Source of the DNA: UBA6265 sp964526965
Lineage (GTDB): Bacteria > Chloroflexota > Chloroflexia > Thermomicrobiales > UBA6265
Length of the DNA: 64,000 nucleotides
Direction of reading: 5' to 3'
Assembly (NCBI GenBank): GCA_964526965.1
Contig: CAZGML010000004.1
Location: 47,956-111,955, forward strand
Part shown: piece by piece, positions 18,184-25,132 of the stretch
Layout: every line of letters begins with the position of its first letter
Numbering within the stretch: the stretch's first letter is position 1
Program-made: the position numbers and the translations under genes
The notes under the pieces: generated by a model
Database searches by the model: none
Told to the model about the DNA's origin: nothing
Seen by the model: the letters and a program-made list of their open reading frames with translations, nothing else

Positions 18184-19155
18184 TTACGCAGCCTCATCCG
18201 CCTCGAATGATTCGGGCACGATCGGCAGCGGCTCACCGACGCCAGCCGGAATTACCTGCATGGTGGTGAATGAGTTATCTGCCGAATCCGAGGCCATCCA
18301 GAAATACGCACCGCTCGGATTCTGGAAGGTGCTCAACTGGCGCGTGAGATGCGTTTCTTCCTCGCCCACAGCGATGTACGCCTGAATCACAAGCGCGGTG
18401 GAATTAGCATCTGCTTCGGCTCCGATGCTGTACCCTGCGCCCTGTTCGTTGACAGTCAGGCGGAGGTAATCGATGGACCGTGCAACGATCTCATCACCCT
18501 CTCCTGCATACGCAAGCGCCTGTACAATCGTCGCGGTTGTATTGCTATCCGCTGACGATTCATCTGTAGAGCCATCCCATGCGAAACCACCGTTATCGGC
18601 TTGCAAGGTTTCCAGCACAGAGATCGCCTCAGCAGGAATCTCGGAATCCGTCGCTGCAAGCGCCATCAGCGCGTATGCGTGCTCGTAAAGTCCGGATCCG
18701 TACAGGTCTGTCTCCGGATCCTGCCCTTCAAGCACGATCTCAAGCGGGGTTGTGCCACCGATTTCCAGGGATTCATCCCCGACTGCAACCAGCATAATCA
18801 CGAGCTTGGCTGCGGCTCCCGGTCCGCTCGTAGCGTAATCGGCGGCATTGCTCTCCGAATCGAGCCAACCGAGGGCGAGGTCAATGGAATCGCCGACGAT
18901 GATGCCAGCCTCATCTGCTGCAGCAAGAGCGATAACGGCATCGACCGTTGTACCGGCGTCGGGCTCACCGGAGAATCCGAGCCAGCTGCCGTTATCTTCC
19001 TGCTGACTGATCAACCAGGTGACAGCTTCCTGCACACCATCAGCGCCAATGGGGGTAGCTGCTGGAGTGGCATCCTGTGCAGCGATCGATGCCGGCACCA
19101 GTGTGGCCAGCACCAGCATGACAAGCGCCGTAAGTCGTGAGTATTTTCGAAGCAT
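18184..19155 (-). CDS. Exported alpha/alpha-barrel repeat protein, candidate transcobalamin alpha-domain
   Basis: The 323-residue product has a signal peptide (LTALVMLVLATLVPASIAAQ), a short DATPAATP linker and then a series of prenyltransferase/squalene-cyclase-like helical repeats. Examples are AVTWLISQQEDNGSW, VDAVIALAAADEAG, ALGWLDSESN, HAYALMALAATD, VLETLQADNGGFAW, ATIVQALAYAGEG and STALVIQAYIAVGEE. This alpha/alpha barrel is also the alpha-domain of animal intrinsic factor, haptocorrin and transcobalamin. There is no membrane anchor, so the protein is secreted or held by partners. It is the first gene behind a cobalamin riboswitch, with GGAG ahead of ATG 19155. I infer cobalamin capture together with the next gene product. 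A role in terpenoid chemistry is unlikely because the protein is exported and lacks the catalytic Asp motif of cyclases. Confidence 0.75.
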   Translation of the reverse strand: MLRKYSRLTALVMLVLATLVPASIAAQDATPAATPIGADGVQEAVTWLISQQEDNGSWLGFSGEPDAGTTVDAVIALAAADEAGIIVGDSIDLALGWLDSESNAADYATSGPGAAAKLVIMLVAVGDESLEIGGTTPLEIVLEGQDPETDLYGSGLYEHAYALMALAATDSEIPAEAISVLETLQADNGGFAWDGSTDESSADSNTTATIVQALAYAGEGDEIVARSIDYLRLTVNEQGAGYSIGAEADANSTALVIQAYIAVGEEETHLTRQLSTFQNPSGAYFWMASDSADNSFTTMQVIPAGVGEPLPIVPESFEADEAA

Positions 19156-19195
19156 CTCGTTCTCCTTTTCGGGGATCATCCCCATATACGCAAAC

Positions 19196-19217
19196 AACCC
19201 GCTCACGCGAGCAGGTT
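19196..19217 (-). promoter_or_regulatory. Hairpin in the riboswitch expression platform
   Basis: A nine-base stem with one G-T wobble and a four-base loop lies between the cobalamin aptamer and the first gene. On the minus strand it is followed by GTTTG, a poor T run, so it could be a weak terminator or part of a translational switch. A second short hairpin (19171-19183) sits just before the ribosome site. Confidence 0.5.
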
Positions 19218-19261
19218 GCAACATGACGATCACGTATGACCCACCTGTGGTGTGTGAGTCA

Positions 19262-19432
19262 ACGCCTGCACCCTTGTTTCGCGAAGGGTCTCAAGCGAGT
19301 TACAGCCGGGTTTTCTGGCTCGGACTCAAAGCTGAATCCTTACAGTTGCGCGACAGCATCGGACTTCAACCGATTTGCCCCATAAGCGCCATAACTCGTA
19401 GAGAACTATTCGACTGTTTCGGCGCGTCATCA
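19262..19432 (-). promoter_or_regulatory. Cobalamin riboswitch aptamer
   Basis: Read on the minus strand, the region contains the ordered cobalamin-aptamer landmarks. GCTTATGGGGCAAATC is followed by GGTTGAAGTCCGA, then GCTGTCGCGCAACTGTAA (complement of 19337-19356), then GAGCCAGAAAACCCGGCTGT (complement of 19302-19321). Last comes a stem ACCCTTCGCG...AAGGGT that matches the 3' kissing-loop element. The core sequences around the CAACTGTAA box and the GCCAG-A-ACC box are the most diagnostic. It lies 110 bases upstream of the alpha-barrel gene start and should lower expression of the whole operon when cobalamin is plentiful. The outer boundaries are approximate. Confidence 0.88.
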
Positions 19433-19542
19433 TCGCCATGCATCTATCATACAGCACGACGCGTTCGGCAAAGTGGCAAATCATTGCGATACTGTGCTGA
19501 GAAGAGATTTGGTGTTGCTCACCGACCGGGGATGGAGAGCTC

Positions 19543-20376
19543 GTGGAACTCGATCAATCAATCTTGCTGGCTCTATGTGCCATGGGCGCAAGCGTGTTTG
19601 GAAGCATGCTGGGCCTGGGTGGGGGTGTGTTTATCGTGCCGCTGTTCACCCTGCTACTCGGAGTCGACCCCAAAATAGCCATTGGCGCCAGTGCAGTCTG
19701 TGTTGTTACCAATTCGGTCGTCGGAAGTCGGCGCCACCTGGACAACCAGTACGTCAACTTCCGCCTCTCGATGCTGCTCCAGAGCACCACAGCCGCCGGC
19801 GCGATTGTGGGTGCCTTAATCGCGCTGGCAGTGGACGGCAACTTCCTGAAAGCCGTGCTCGGGTTGATGCTCCTGTACGCTGCCTGGTCCATGATTCGTG
19901 GTAGCAAAATCGCGATTCCAAATATCGGGGACGACACACGGGATCCGCTCAACCTGATGTACAACTACCAGGAAGGCGAACAAACCGTGCGGTACGTGCC
20001 AATTCGAATACGTTCCGGGCTCAGCGCCAGCGGTCTCGCCGGTGTGCTCAGCGGCATGCTCGGCATTGGCGGCGGCCTCATTCAGGTACCCGTGATGAAC
20101 CTGCTCATGAAGCTTCCACTTCGGGCTGCGGCAGGCACCAGCAGCTTCATGGTGGGTATGACGTCGGTCGCGACAGCGGCGGTATTCTACGCGAACGACC
20201 TCATAGACCCGCAGGTTACGGCCCCAGCGATGGTCGGTGTGCTGGCGGGATCATCCTTCGGGTCGTGGCTGACCAAACGCGTGCAGGTGCAGCAGCTGAT
20301 TTCCGTATTTGTCGTCGTAATGGTTGCGCTAAGTATCTCTATGATCCTCAGCGCGTTCGAAATCTCACTCTGGTAG
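19543..20376 (+). CDS. TSUP family (TauE/SafE-like) membrane transporter
   Basis: The 277-residue polytopic protein has the two-fold repeated TSUP architecture. Each half opens with a Gly-rich loop: GSMLGLGGGVFIVPLFTLLLG near residue 20 and SGMLGIGGGLIQVPVMNLL near residue 170, followed by further hydrophobic helices. Members export or import sulfite, sulfonates or related small organosulfur anions. The start is a GTG after GGAG. A DUF1634 gene follows six bases downstream, a pairing common for this family. The substrate cannot be told from sequence. The adjacent MTA/SAH nucleosidase hints at sulfur metabolism, but this is weak. Confidence 0.92.
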   Translation: MELDQSILLALCAMGASVFGSMLGLGGGVFIVPLFTLLLGVDPKIAIGASAVCVVTNSVVGSRRHLDNQYVNFRLSMLLQSTTAAGAIVGALIALAVDGNFLKAVLGLMLLYAAWSMIRGSKIAIPNIGDDTRDPLNLMYNYQEGEQTVRYVPIRIRSGLSASGLAGVLSGMLGIGGGLIQVPVMNLLMKLPLRAAAGTSSFMVGMTSVATAAVFYANDLIDPQVTAPAMVGVLAGSSFGSWLTKRVQVQQLISVFVVVMVALSISMILSAFEISLW

Positions 20377-20382
20377 GCAGGC

Positions 20383-20757
20383 ATGGCGGAACTATCCCAA
20401 CTCAGCAGCCGCGAGGCGCTGGACACCATTATTCAACGCACCATCGTTATTTATCGCTGGGCAGTGGCGTTAACGTTCGCATTCGTCGGCATCGGGTTTC
20501 TCATTACGATTTTCGGTGACCAGAATGTCGATTCGGTTATGGGCGATCCGGACACGCTGTTCCGGCAGGTCATGGACCTGGAGGCATCCGGCTTCTTCGG
20601 TGTCGGTATCAGCATCATGATTCTCACTCCAATCATCATGATCGCCAACGCGGCCTACCTCTTCTTTCGGGCTGGCGACAAGAGATACGGACTGATTACA
20701 TCGGCGGTGGTGGCAATCCTTCTCCTGTCCATCGTTATCTCGTACATAACAGGGTAA
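20383..20757 (+). CDS. DUF1634 small membrane protein
   Basis: The 124-residue protein has three hydrophobic segments (WAVALTFAFVGIGFLITIF, GVGISIMILTPIIMIANAAY, LITSAVVAILLLSIVISYI) and the DUF1634 layout. Such proteins are usually encoded next to TSUP transporters and probably act as an accessory subunit, though the biochemical role is unknown. It begins six bases after the transporter stop and ends four bases before the nucleosidase start, so all three are one transcript. Confidence 0.85.
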   Translation: MAELSQLSSREALDTIIQRTIVIYRWAVALTFAFVGIGFLITIFGDQNVDSVMGDPDTLFRQVMDLEASGFFGVGISIMILTPIIMIANAAYLFFRAGDKRYGLITSAVVAILLLSIVISYITG

Positions 20758-20761
20758 CGTC

Positions 20762-21568
20762 GTGGAAACCAGCATTGTCATCATCGTGGCGATGGAGAGT
20801 GAGCGGAAGCACCTTGATACGCTGATGCCTGGGTGGAAGCATGTACTTACCCCCATTTGGCCCACGCTGCGAAGCCAGGACGTCGTCAGCATCACCTGCG
20901 GGATTGGTATGGTCTCCGCCGCGGCAGCCACCGAGCACGCTATCGGCGTATACAACCCGAGTATGGTGCTGAACTTCGGTTGTGCGGGCGCACATGATAG
21001 TGAGCTCTTTCCGGGCGATATCGTTATTGGCGATCGACTGGTCCATCAGGGTCGAATGCGGTTCGCACCGGACGGAGCGATTATCCCACTCGAAGCCGGC
21101 TTTCATGTGCCAGGAGAAACAAGGCAGATGACGGAGGTACGAACCGACGAAACCCTTCGCCAATTAGCCGAGTCCGTCGCAGATTCTCTTGCGTTCGCTC
21201 CCTGGCCGCAGGCGGCGCGCCTGCCAGTGCAACCGAACCGGCCGCCAGTGGTTACGACCGGCACGGTCAGCTCCGGCGATATCTGGCTACAGAATGCAGA
21301 GACGATTAATGCCGTTCACCAGCGCACGGGATCGCTCTGCGAGGACATGGAAGCAGCCAGCATCGCGCAGGTTTGCGCGTTGCATGGTGTTCCTTTTCTG
21401 ACTGTGAAAGATATCTCGAACAGCGAGTTGCATGAGCCAACGACGTTCGACGAATCGACTTTGACACTCCATGCCAGCGAACTCGGGATGCGAGCGGCGA
21501 TGGTGACCGTTGGGGTGATCGAAAAGCTCCGCCAAATCGGCAGATTGCCCCGAACGCGTTACTCGTAG
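20762..21568 (+). CDS. 5'-methylthioadenosine/S-adenosylhomocysteine nucleosidase-like phosphorylase-fold protein
   Basis: The 268-residue protein has the nucleoside phosphorylase/MTAN fold. It shows an N-terminal IIVAMESERKHL, the Gly-rich VVSITCGIGMVSAAAATEHAI, NFGCAGAHDSELFPGDIVIG, VTTGTVSSGDIWL, and the active-site region SLCEDMEAASIAQVC (Glu-Asp-Met-Glu, substrate-binding) plus VKDISN, where Asp acts as the general acid in MTAN. It would cleave MTA or SAH to adenine and a thioribose in methyl-cycle salvage. The sequence is longer than typical MTAN (about 230), with extra residues before TGTVSSGD, so a related nucleosidase such as futalosine hydrolase cannot be excluded. Its 3' end overlaps convergent rimM by ten bases. 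Confidence 0.82.
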   Translation: METSIVIIVAMESERKHLDTLMPGWKHVLTPIWPTLRSQDVVSITCGIGMVSAAAATEHAIGVYNPSMVLNFGCAGAHDSELFPGDIVIGDRLVHQGRMRFAPDGAIIPLEAGFHVPGETRQMTEVRTDETLRQLAESVADSLAFAPWPQAARLPVQPNRPPVVTTGTVSSGDIWLQNAETINAVHQRTGSLCEDMEAASIAQVCALHGVPFLTVKDISNSELHEPTTFDESTLTLHASELGMRAAMVTVGVIEKLRQIGRLPRTRYS

Positions 21569-22233
21569 ACTGGTGGCCGCACCACCATGGTGCCGGCGGC
21601 TGGATCCATTTCCAACACGAATTCCGGATGGTTGGGGACCAGCAGGTCATCGGGAGAATCCGGTCGATCGCCGATAACGAGCACATCGTGCGCGCCGGTT
21701 TCGATGAGATCCTTCACCGTACCGATCCGCTTGCCATGCTCGTCGCTGACCTCCAGGCCGATTAACTGGAAGAGGAAGTATTCGCCAGGCTCGAGGGGAC
21801 GAGCGTCGCTTCCGGCGATTTTGACGTTGAGGCCGCTCAGTTTGGCGGCAGCCTCGGGGCTGTCCGTTCCTTGAAGCTTGATGAGCGCGCCTTTATCTGT
21901 GAAACGAATGTTTTCCAGCGTTATTGGCGTGTCGCGCTCCCCCAGGTAGATCGTATCTATCGTCTTGAGGTGGTCCGGAGAATCAGTGAGGATATGCATG
22001 CGCATCTCCCCCTGTACACCATGGGCACCGCCGATTCGGCCAACCGTCAACCGCACCTGCTCGACGGGTGTGGTTGGCTCTGGGCCCTTCGTTTCAATCA
22101 GTGCGGGCCGGCGCTTGCGGGGGCGCTTTTTCGGAGCGGGGCGTTTCCTGCGGGCAGACGACGACGGGGAGTCGGTTTTCGACTCCCCGTTACCGGTGCC
22201 TGCGTTATTGGTGGCGTTAATCTCGTCCTTCAA
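21559..22233 (-). CDS. rimM: Ribosome maturation factor RimM
   Basis: RimM assists late assembly of the 30S head around S19. The family core begins at VRLTVGRIGGAHGVQGEMRM (about residue 60) and continues through the PRC-barrel part (LIGLEVSDEHGKRIGTVKDLI, GAHDVLVIG, LLVPNHPEFVLEMD). Ahead of it is an unusual extension of about 60 residues, rich in Lys/Arg/Pro (RRKRPAPKKRPRKRRP). The annotated TTG at 22233 overlaps the khpA stop by 17 bases. A GTG just before the conserved core would give a standard-length protein without the extension. It is the third gene of the rpsP-khpA-rimM operon. Confidence 0.9.
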   Translation of the reverse strand: MKDEINATNNAGTGNGESKTDSPSSSARRKRPAPKKRPRKRRPALIETKGPEPTTPVEQVRLTVGRIGGAHGVQGEMRMHILTDSPDHLKTIDTIYLGERDTPITLENIRFTDKGALIKLQGTDSPEAAAKLSGLNVKIAGSDARPLEPGEYFLFQLIGLEVSDEHGKRIGTVKDLIETGAHDVLVIGDRPDSPDDLLVPNHPEFVLEMDPAAGTMVVRPPVYE

Positions 22234-22600
22234 TGTCCAGGCTCACTCGTACATGTTCGCGCGATCCGACAATCATCAGGATAGAGCGGATCGACTTGGC
22301 GATACGCCCACCTCGTCCGATCACCTTCCCAAGGTCCTCTTCCGGGAGAAGTACATGCACGCGCACGGACGAACCGCGCATATCGGCAGTTACTTCAGCC
22401 TGGCTGGAATCATCCACCAGCTGGAAGACGATCCATTCGACGAGGCCACGAAGCTGCTCGGTGAGATCACTTTCGTTCTCATCTACCTGGGCAAGGGCTT
22501 CTTCGGTGTCGAAACCGATATCCTCGGTGCCTTCGACATCGTCAAAGTCGTCTTCGGTCACGTCTTCTTCGTTCGCGAAATCGTCCCGTGGCTCAACCAT
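22217..22600 (-). CDS. khpA: KhpA-type KH domain RNA-binding protein with acidic N-terminal extension
   Basis: The 127-residue protein ends in a single KH domain (about residues 48-127) with the GXXG loop in GKVIGRGGRIAKSIRS and the framing strands VRVHVLLPEE and VRVSLDIEG. KhpA binds RNA and is encoded between rpsP and rimM in many bacteria, exactly as here. The first 45 residues are very acidic (DDFANEEDVTEDDFDDVEG) and are not part of the usual 75-80-residue protein. The start ATG shares one base with the rpsP stop (TAATG), so translation is coupled. Confidence 0.92.
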   Translation of the reverse strand: MVEPRDDFANEEDVTEDDFDDVEGTEDIGFDTEEALAQVDENESDLTEQLRGLVEWIVFQLVDDSSQAEVTADMRGSSVRVHVLLPEEDLGKVIGRGGRIAKSIRSILMIVGSREHVRVSLDIEGRD

Positions 22601-22905
22601 TAGCCGTTCGCTTCCGCCTTGGCTTCAGCCCGGGCTCTGGTCTTGTGGTTGTAGAAGGTGTCTTCGGAAATAACGCCCTGCTTCTTGAGCAGGCCTTCAA
22701 CCGTTTCGGATGGCTTGGCGCCATGCTCGAGCCAGTGCTTAACGCGATCTTCCTTCACGGTGATCTCGGCGGGCTCGACAATCGGGTTGTAGGTACCAAG
22801 GATCTCAATGAAGCGGCCGTCACGAGCTTCGCTGTGCTCAGTGGCAACAATTCGGAAAAACGGGCGCTTCTTGGAGCCCATGCGGCGTAGTCGAAGTTTA
22901 ATCAA
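22600..22905 (-). CDS. rpsP: 30S ribosomal protein S16
   Basis: This 101-residue ribosomal protein is identified by its start KLRLRRMGSKKRPFFRIV and the region ARDGRFIEILGTYNP. The C terminus is extended by an Ala/Glu/Lys-rich tail (KTRARAEAKAEANG). Translation starts at a TTG preceded by GGAG. It is the first gene of the rpsP-khpA-rimM operon; ffh and trmD, which often flank this group, are not in the window. Confidence 0.97.
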   Translation of the reverse strand: MIKLRLRRMGSKKRPFFRIVATEHSEARDGRFIEILGTYNPIVEPAEITVKEDRVKHWLEHGAKPSETVEGLLKKQGVISEDTFYNHKTRARAEAKAEANG

Positions 22906-23120
22906 TGTCTATCTCCAATGGTGCCGATACCGGCAAATCAATTTCTATAATCACCATCGGATGCCAATTGAGGAGTTGACAGAGCCGAGTGCTTCAGCGG
23001 CGCTCAACGTATTTCGGAGCAAATGGCTGCACTGATGCCATTCAACGCGCATAAAAGCACGACCACACTGCGGCGGCCTCGATGGAAGAGTGTACCTTAT
23101 TTGGGCGCGGTTGGGCCAAT

Positions 23121-24620
23121 CTACTCGCGATCATCTGCCCATGCGAGGGCGGCTTTTACCGCCCGATCCCAGCCACGGAGGCTGGCGGAGCGATCCTCCT
23201 CGGACATTGATGGGTCGAAGCGCTTGTCCAAATGCCAGTTCCGCTTGAGATCCTCGAGGTCTTCCCAGAACCCAACAGCAAGTCCGGCCAGATACGCTGC
23301 ACCAAGCGCGGTGGTTTCCGGCACCTCTGGCCGTAGAACAGGGGTACCGATGATATCCGCCTGGAACTGCATGAGGAAATCGTTGGCGACCATACCGCCA
23401 TCGACACGCAGTTCGGAGAGACGGGCATCGAGATCCTGCTGCATGGCATCGAGCACATCGCGCGTTTGATACGCGACGGATTCAAGCGTCGCGCGCACGA
23501 TTTCCTCGCGCCCCGTGCCACGGGTGAGACCGAAAACCGTCGCACGGGCGTACGGATTCCAGTGCGGGGCGCCGAGGCCCGTGAACGCCGGAACAACGTA
23601 GACCTGACCCGACGACTCGATTGACCGGGCCATCGCCTCACTGGCGCCGGCGGTATCAACGATCTGAAGCGAGTCCCGTAACCACTGCACTGCAGCTCCG
23701 GCCACGAAAATGGATCCTTCAAACGCGTATGTCGGTTTGCCGTTGAGCCCCCAGGCGATGGTCGTCAACATCCCGTGCGAGCTTGGTTTCGGCTTGTCGC
23801 CGATGTTCATCAGCAGGAACCCACCGGTGCCGTAGGTTTGCTTGGCCATTCCGACCTCGAACAACGTCTGCCCGAAGCTGGCGGCCTGCTGGTCCCCGGC
23901 GACGCCCGTTATCGGGATCGAGCGGCCGAACAAATCCGGCAGAGTTTCGCCAAAGTGGCCGCTGCTCTCCTTGGTCTCGGGCAGCATCGATTTCGGGATA
24001 CCCAGCAAATTGAGGATATCTTCGTCCCACTCCAGCTGGTTGATGTTGAACAGCATCGTGCGGCTGGCATTGGAATAATCGATAACGTGGACTTTGCCAC
24101 CGGTCAGCCGCCATATGAGGAAGCTATCGACGGTGCCAAATGCGAGCTCGCCCCGCTCGGCCCGTTCCCTCACTCCCTCCACTTCCTCGAGAATCCAGCG
24201 AATCTTGGTGGCAGAGAAATATGGATCGATGATAAGTCCGGTCTTTTCGGCGATCTTCTCGCTCCAGCCATCAGCTTTTAGCTGCTCGCAATACGAGGTT
24301 GTGCGCCGGTCTTGCCATACGATCGCGTTGTAGACGGGCTCACCCGTTGAGCGATCCCAGACAATTGTGGTTTCACGCTGATTGGTGATGCCGATAGCGA
24401 CCACATCGGCCAGACTGACTTCGCCGGATTCCAACACGTGCTGCGCTGTGGCCAATTGGCTCTGCCATATATCTTCCGGGTTGTGTTCCACCCAACCGGG
24501 CTGTGGGTAGATTTGCGGGTATTCCTGGAAGTTCGTGGCGAGTGATCGCCCGTTCTCTCCAAACAGAATGGAGCGCGAGCTGGTGGTTCCCTGATCGAGT
24601 GAAAGAACAGCGCGTGGCAT
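23121..24620 (-). CDS. glpK: Glycerol kinase
   Basis: This 499-residue FGGY-family kinase phosphorylates glycerol to sn-glycerol-3-phosphate. Diagnostic parts are the N-terminal phosphate loop LSLDQGTTSSRSILF, the glycerol-binding stretch AIVWQDRRT, GTVDSFLIWRLTGG, VAGDQQAASFGQ, and the C-terminal ATPase segment ELRVDGGMVANDFLMQFQADI. Length and motif order are canonical. ATG 24620 is preceded by GGAGG. Together with glpD 512 bases upstream on the same strand it forms a glycerol-use locus, although a terminator-bearing small gene separates them, so they are likely transcribed independently. Confidence 0.97.
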   Translation of the reverse strand: MPRAVLSLDQGTTSSRSILFGENGRSLATNFQEYPQIYPQPGWVEHNPEDIWQSQLATAQHVLESGEVSLADVVAIGITNQRETTIVWDRSTGEPVYNAIVWQDRRTTSYCEQLKADGWSEKIAEKTGLIIDPYFSATKIRWILEEVEGVRERAERGELAFGTVDSFLIWRLTGGKVHVIDYSNASRTMLFNINQLEWDEDILNLLGIPKSMLPETKESSGHFGETLPDLFGRSIPITGVAGDQQAASFGQTLFEVGMAKQTYGTGGFLLMNIGDKPKPSSHGMLTTIAWGLNGKPTYAFEGSIFVAGAAVQWLRDSLQIVDTAGASEAMARSIESSGQVYVVPAFTGLGAPHWNPYARATVFGLTRGTGREEIVRATLESVAYQTRDVLDAMQQDLDARLSELRVDGGMVANDFLMQFQADIIGTPVLRPEVPETTALGAAYLAGLAVGFWEDLEDLKRNWHLDKRFDPSMSEEDRSASLRGWDRAVKAALAWADDRE

Positions 24621-24676
24621 CAATATCCTCCGGGATAGCGATTAATAGTTACGCTTCCAGAATACCGCGGGGACAC

Positions 24677-24703
24677 AAAAACGGCCCGGACGATTCCGGG
24701 CCG
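24677..24703 (-). terminator. Rho-independent terminator upstream of glpK
   Basis: A nine-base GC-rich stem (24682-24690 with 24695-24703) is followed on the minus strand by five T residues. It ends transcription of the 70-residue gene starting at 24932. Confidence 0.88.
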
Positions 24704-24719
24704 CTCGAATGATTGCATC

Positions 24720-24932
24720 TTATCGCGCAGAGACCGCTATCGATTGCTGACTGCTTTCCTGCCGGTCACGACAGCATACGCTCACAACGGCCCTTGTCAG
24801 GCTTTCGGGCAGGCCCATTTCCTCGGCGCGCTGCGTGATTTCCGCTGAATCATGACCCAGGACAAGTGCCTCGGCAATCAGTCGAGTAGGGCGCACTTCT
24901 CCCGACGCTGCATCGATCGATCCGCTATTCAC
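24720..24932 (-). CDS. Small protein of unknown function between glpD and glpK
   Basis: The 70-residue open frame starts at a GTG with GGGAG eight bases upstream and is closed by a strong terminator 17 bases after its stop, both features of a real gene. The sequence is partly helical (RLIAEALVLGHDSAEITQRAEEMG, split by Gly) and has adjacent cysteines (VVSVCCRD). No signal peptide or membrane segment is present, and I recognise no family. Its position suggests a possible link to glycerol metabolism, but this is inference only. Confidence 0.55.
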   Translation of the reverse strand: MNSGSIDAASGEVRPTRLIAEALVLGHDSAEITQRAEEMGLPESLTRAVVSVCCRDRQESSQQSIAVSAR

Positions 24933-25132
24933 TCAATTTTCTCCCAGCTATTTTATGTACGTAATGCGAAACAGGTTGGCTCGAAACTCACGGTTAACGA
25001 GCCACTTACTTCTAATATCCTAACGATTGAACAGGGATACTGCAAGACCTTTAAGTCCAAAAATGCACAAAATTGCCGTGATCAACGTTGAACCACAGCA
25101 AGCGTATTCGAATCGCTGTACGCCTGGACTGT

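Noticed and set aside
18184..19155. Squalene/terpenoid cyclase
   Set aside because: The repeats are of that fold, but the protein is short, exported, lacks the catalytic Asp motif and is under a cobalamin riboswitch.
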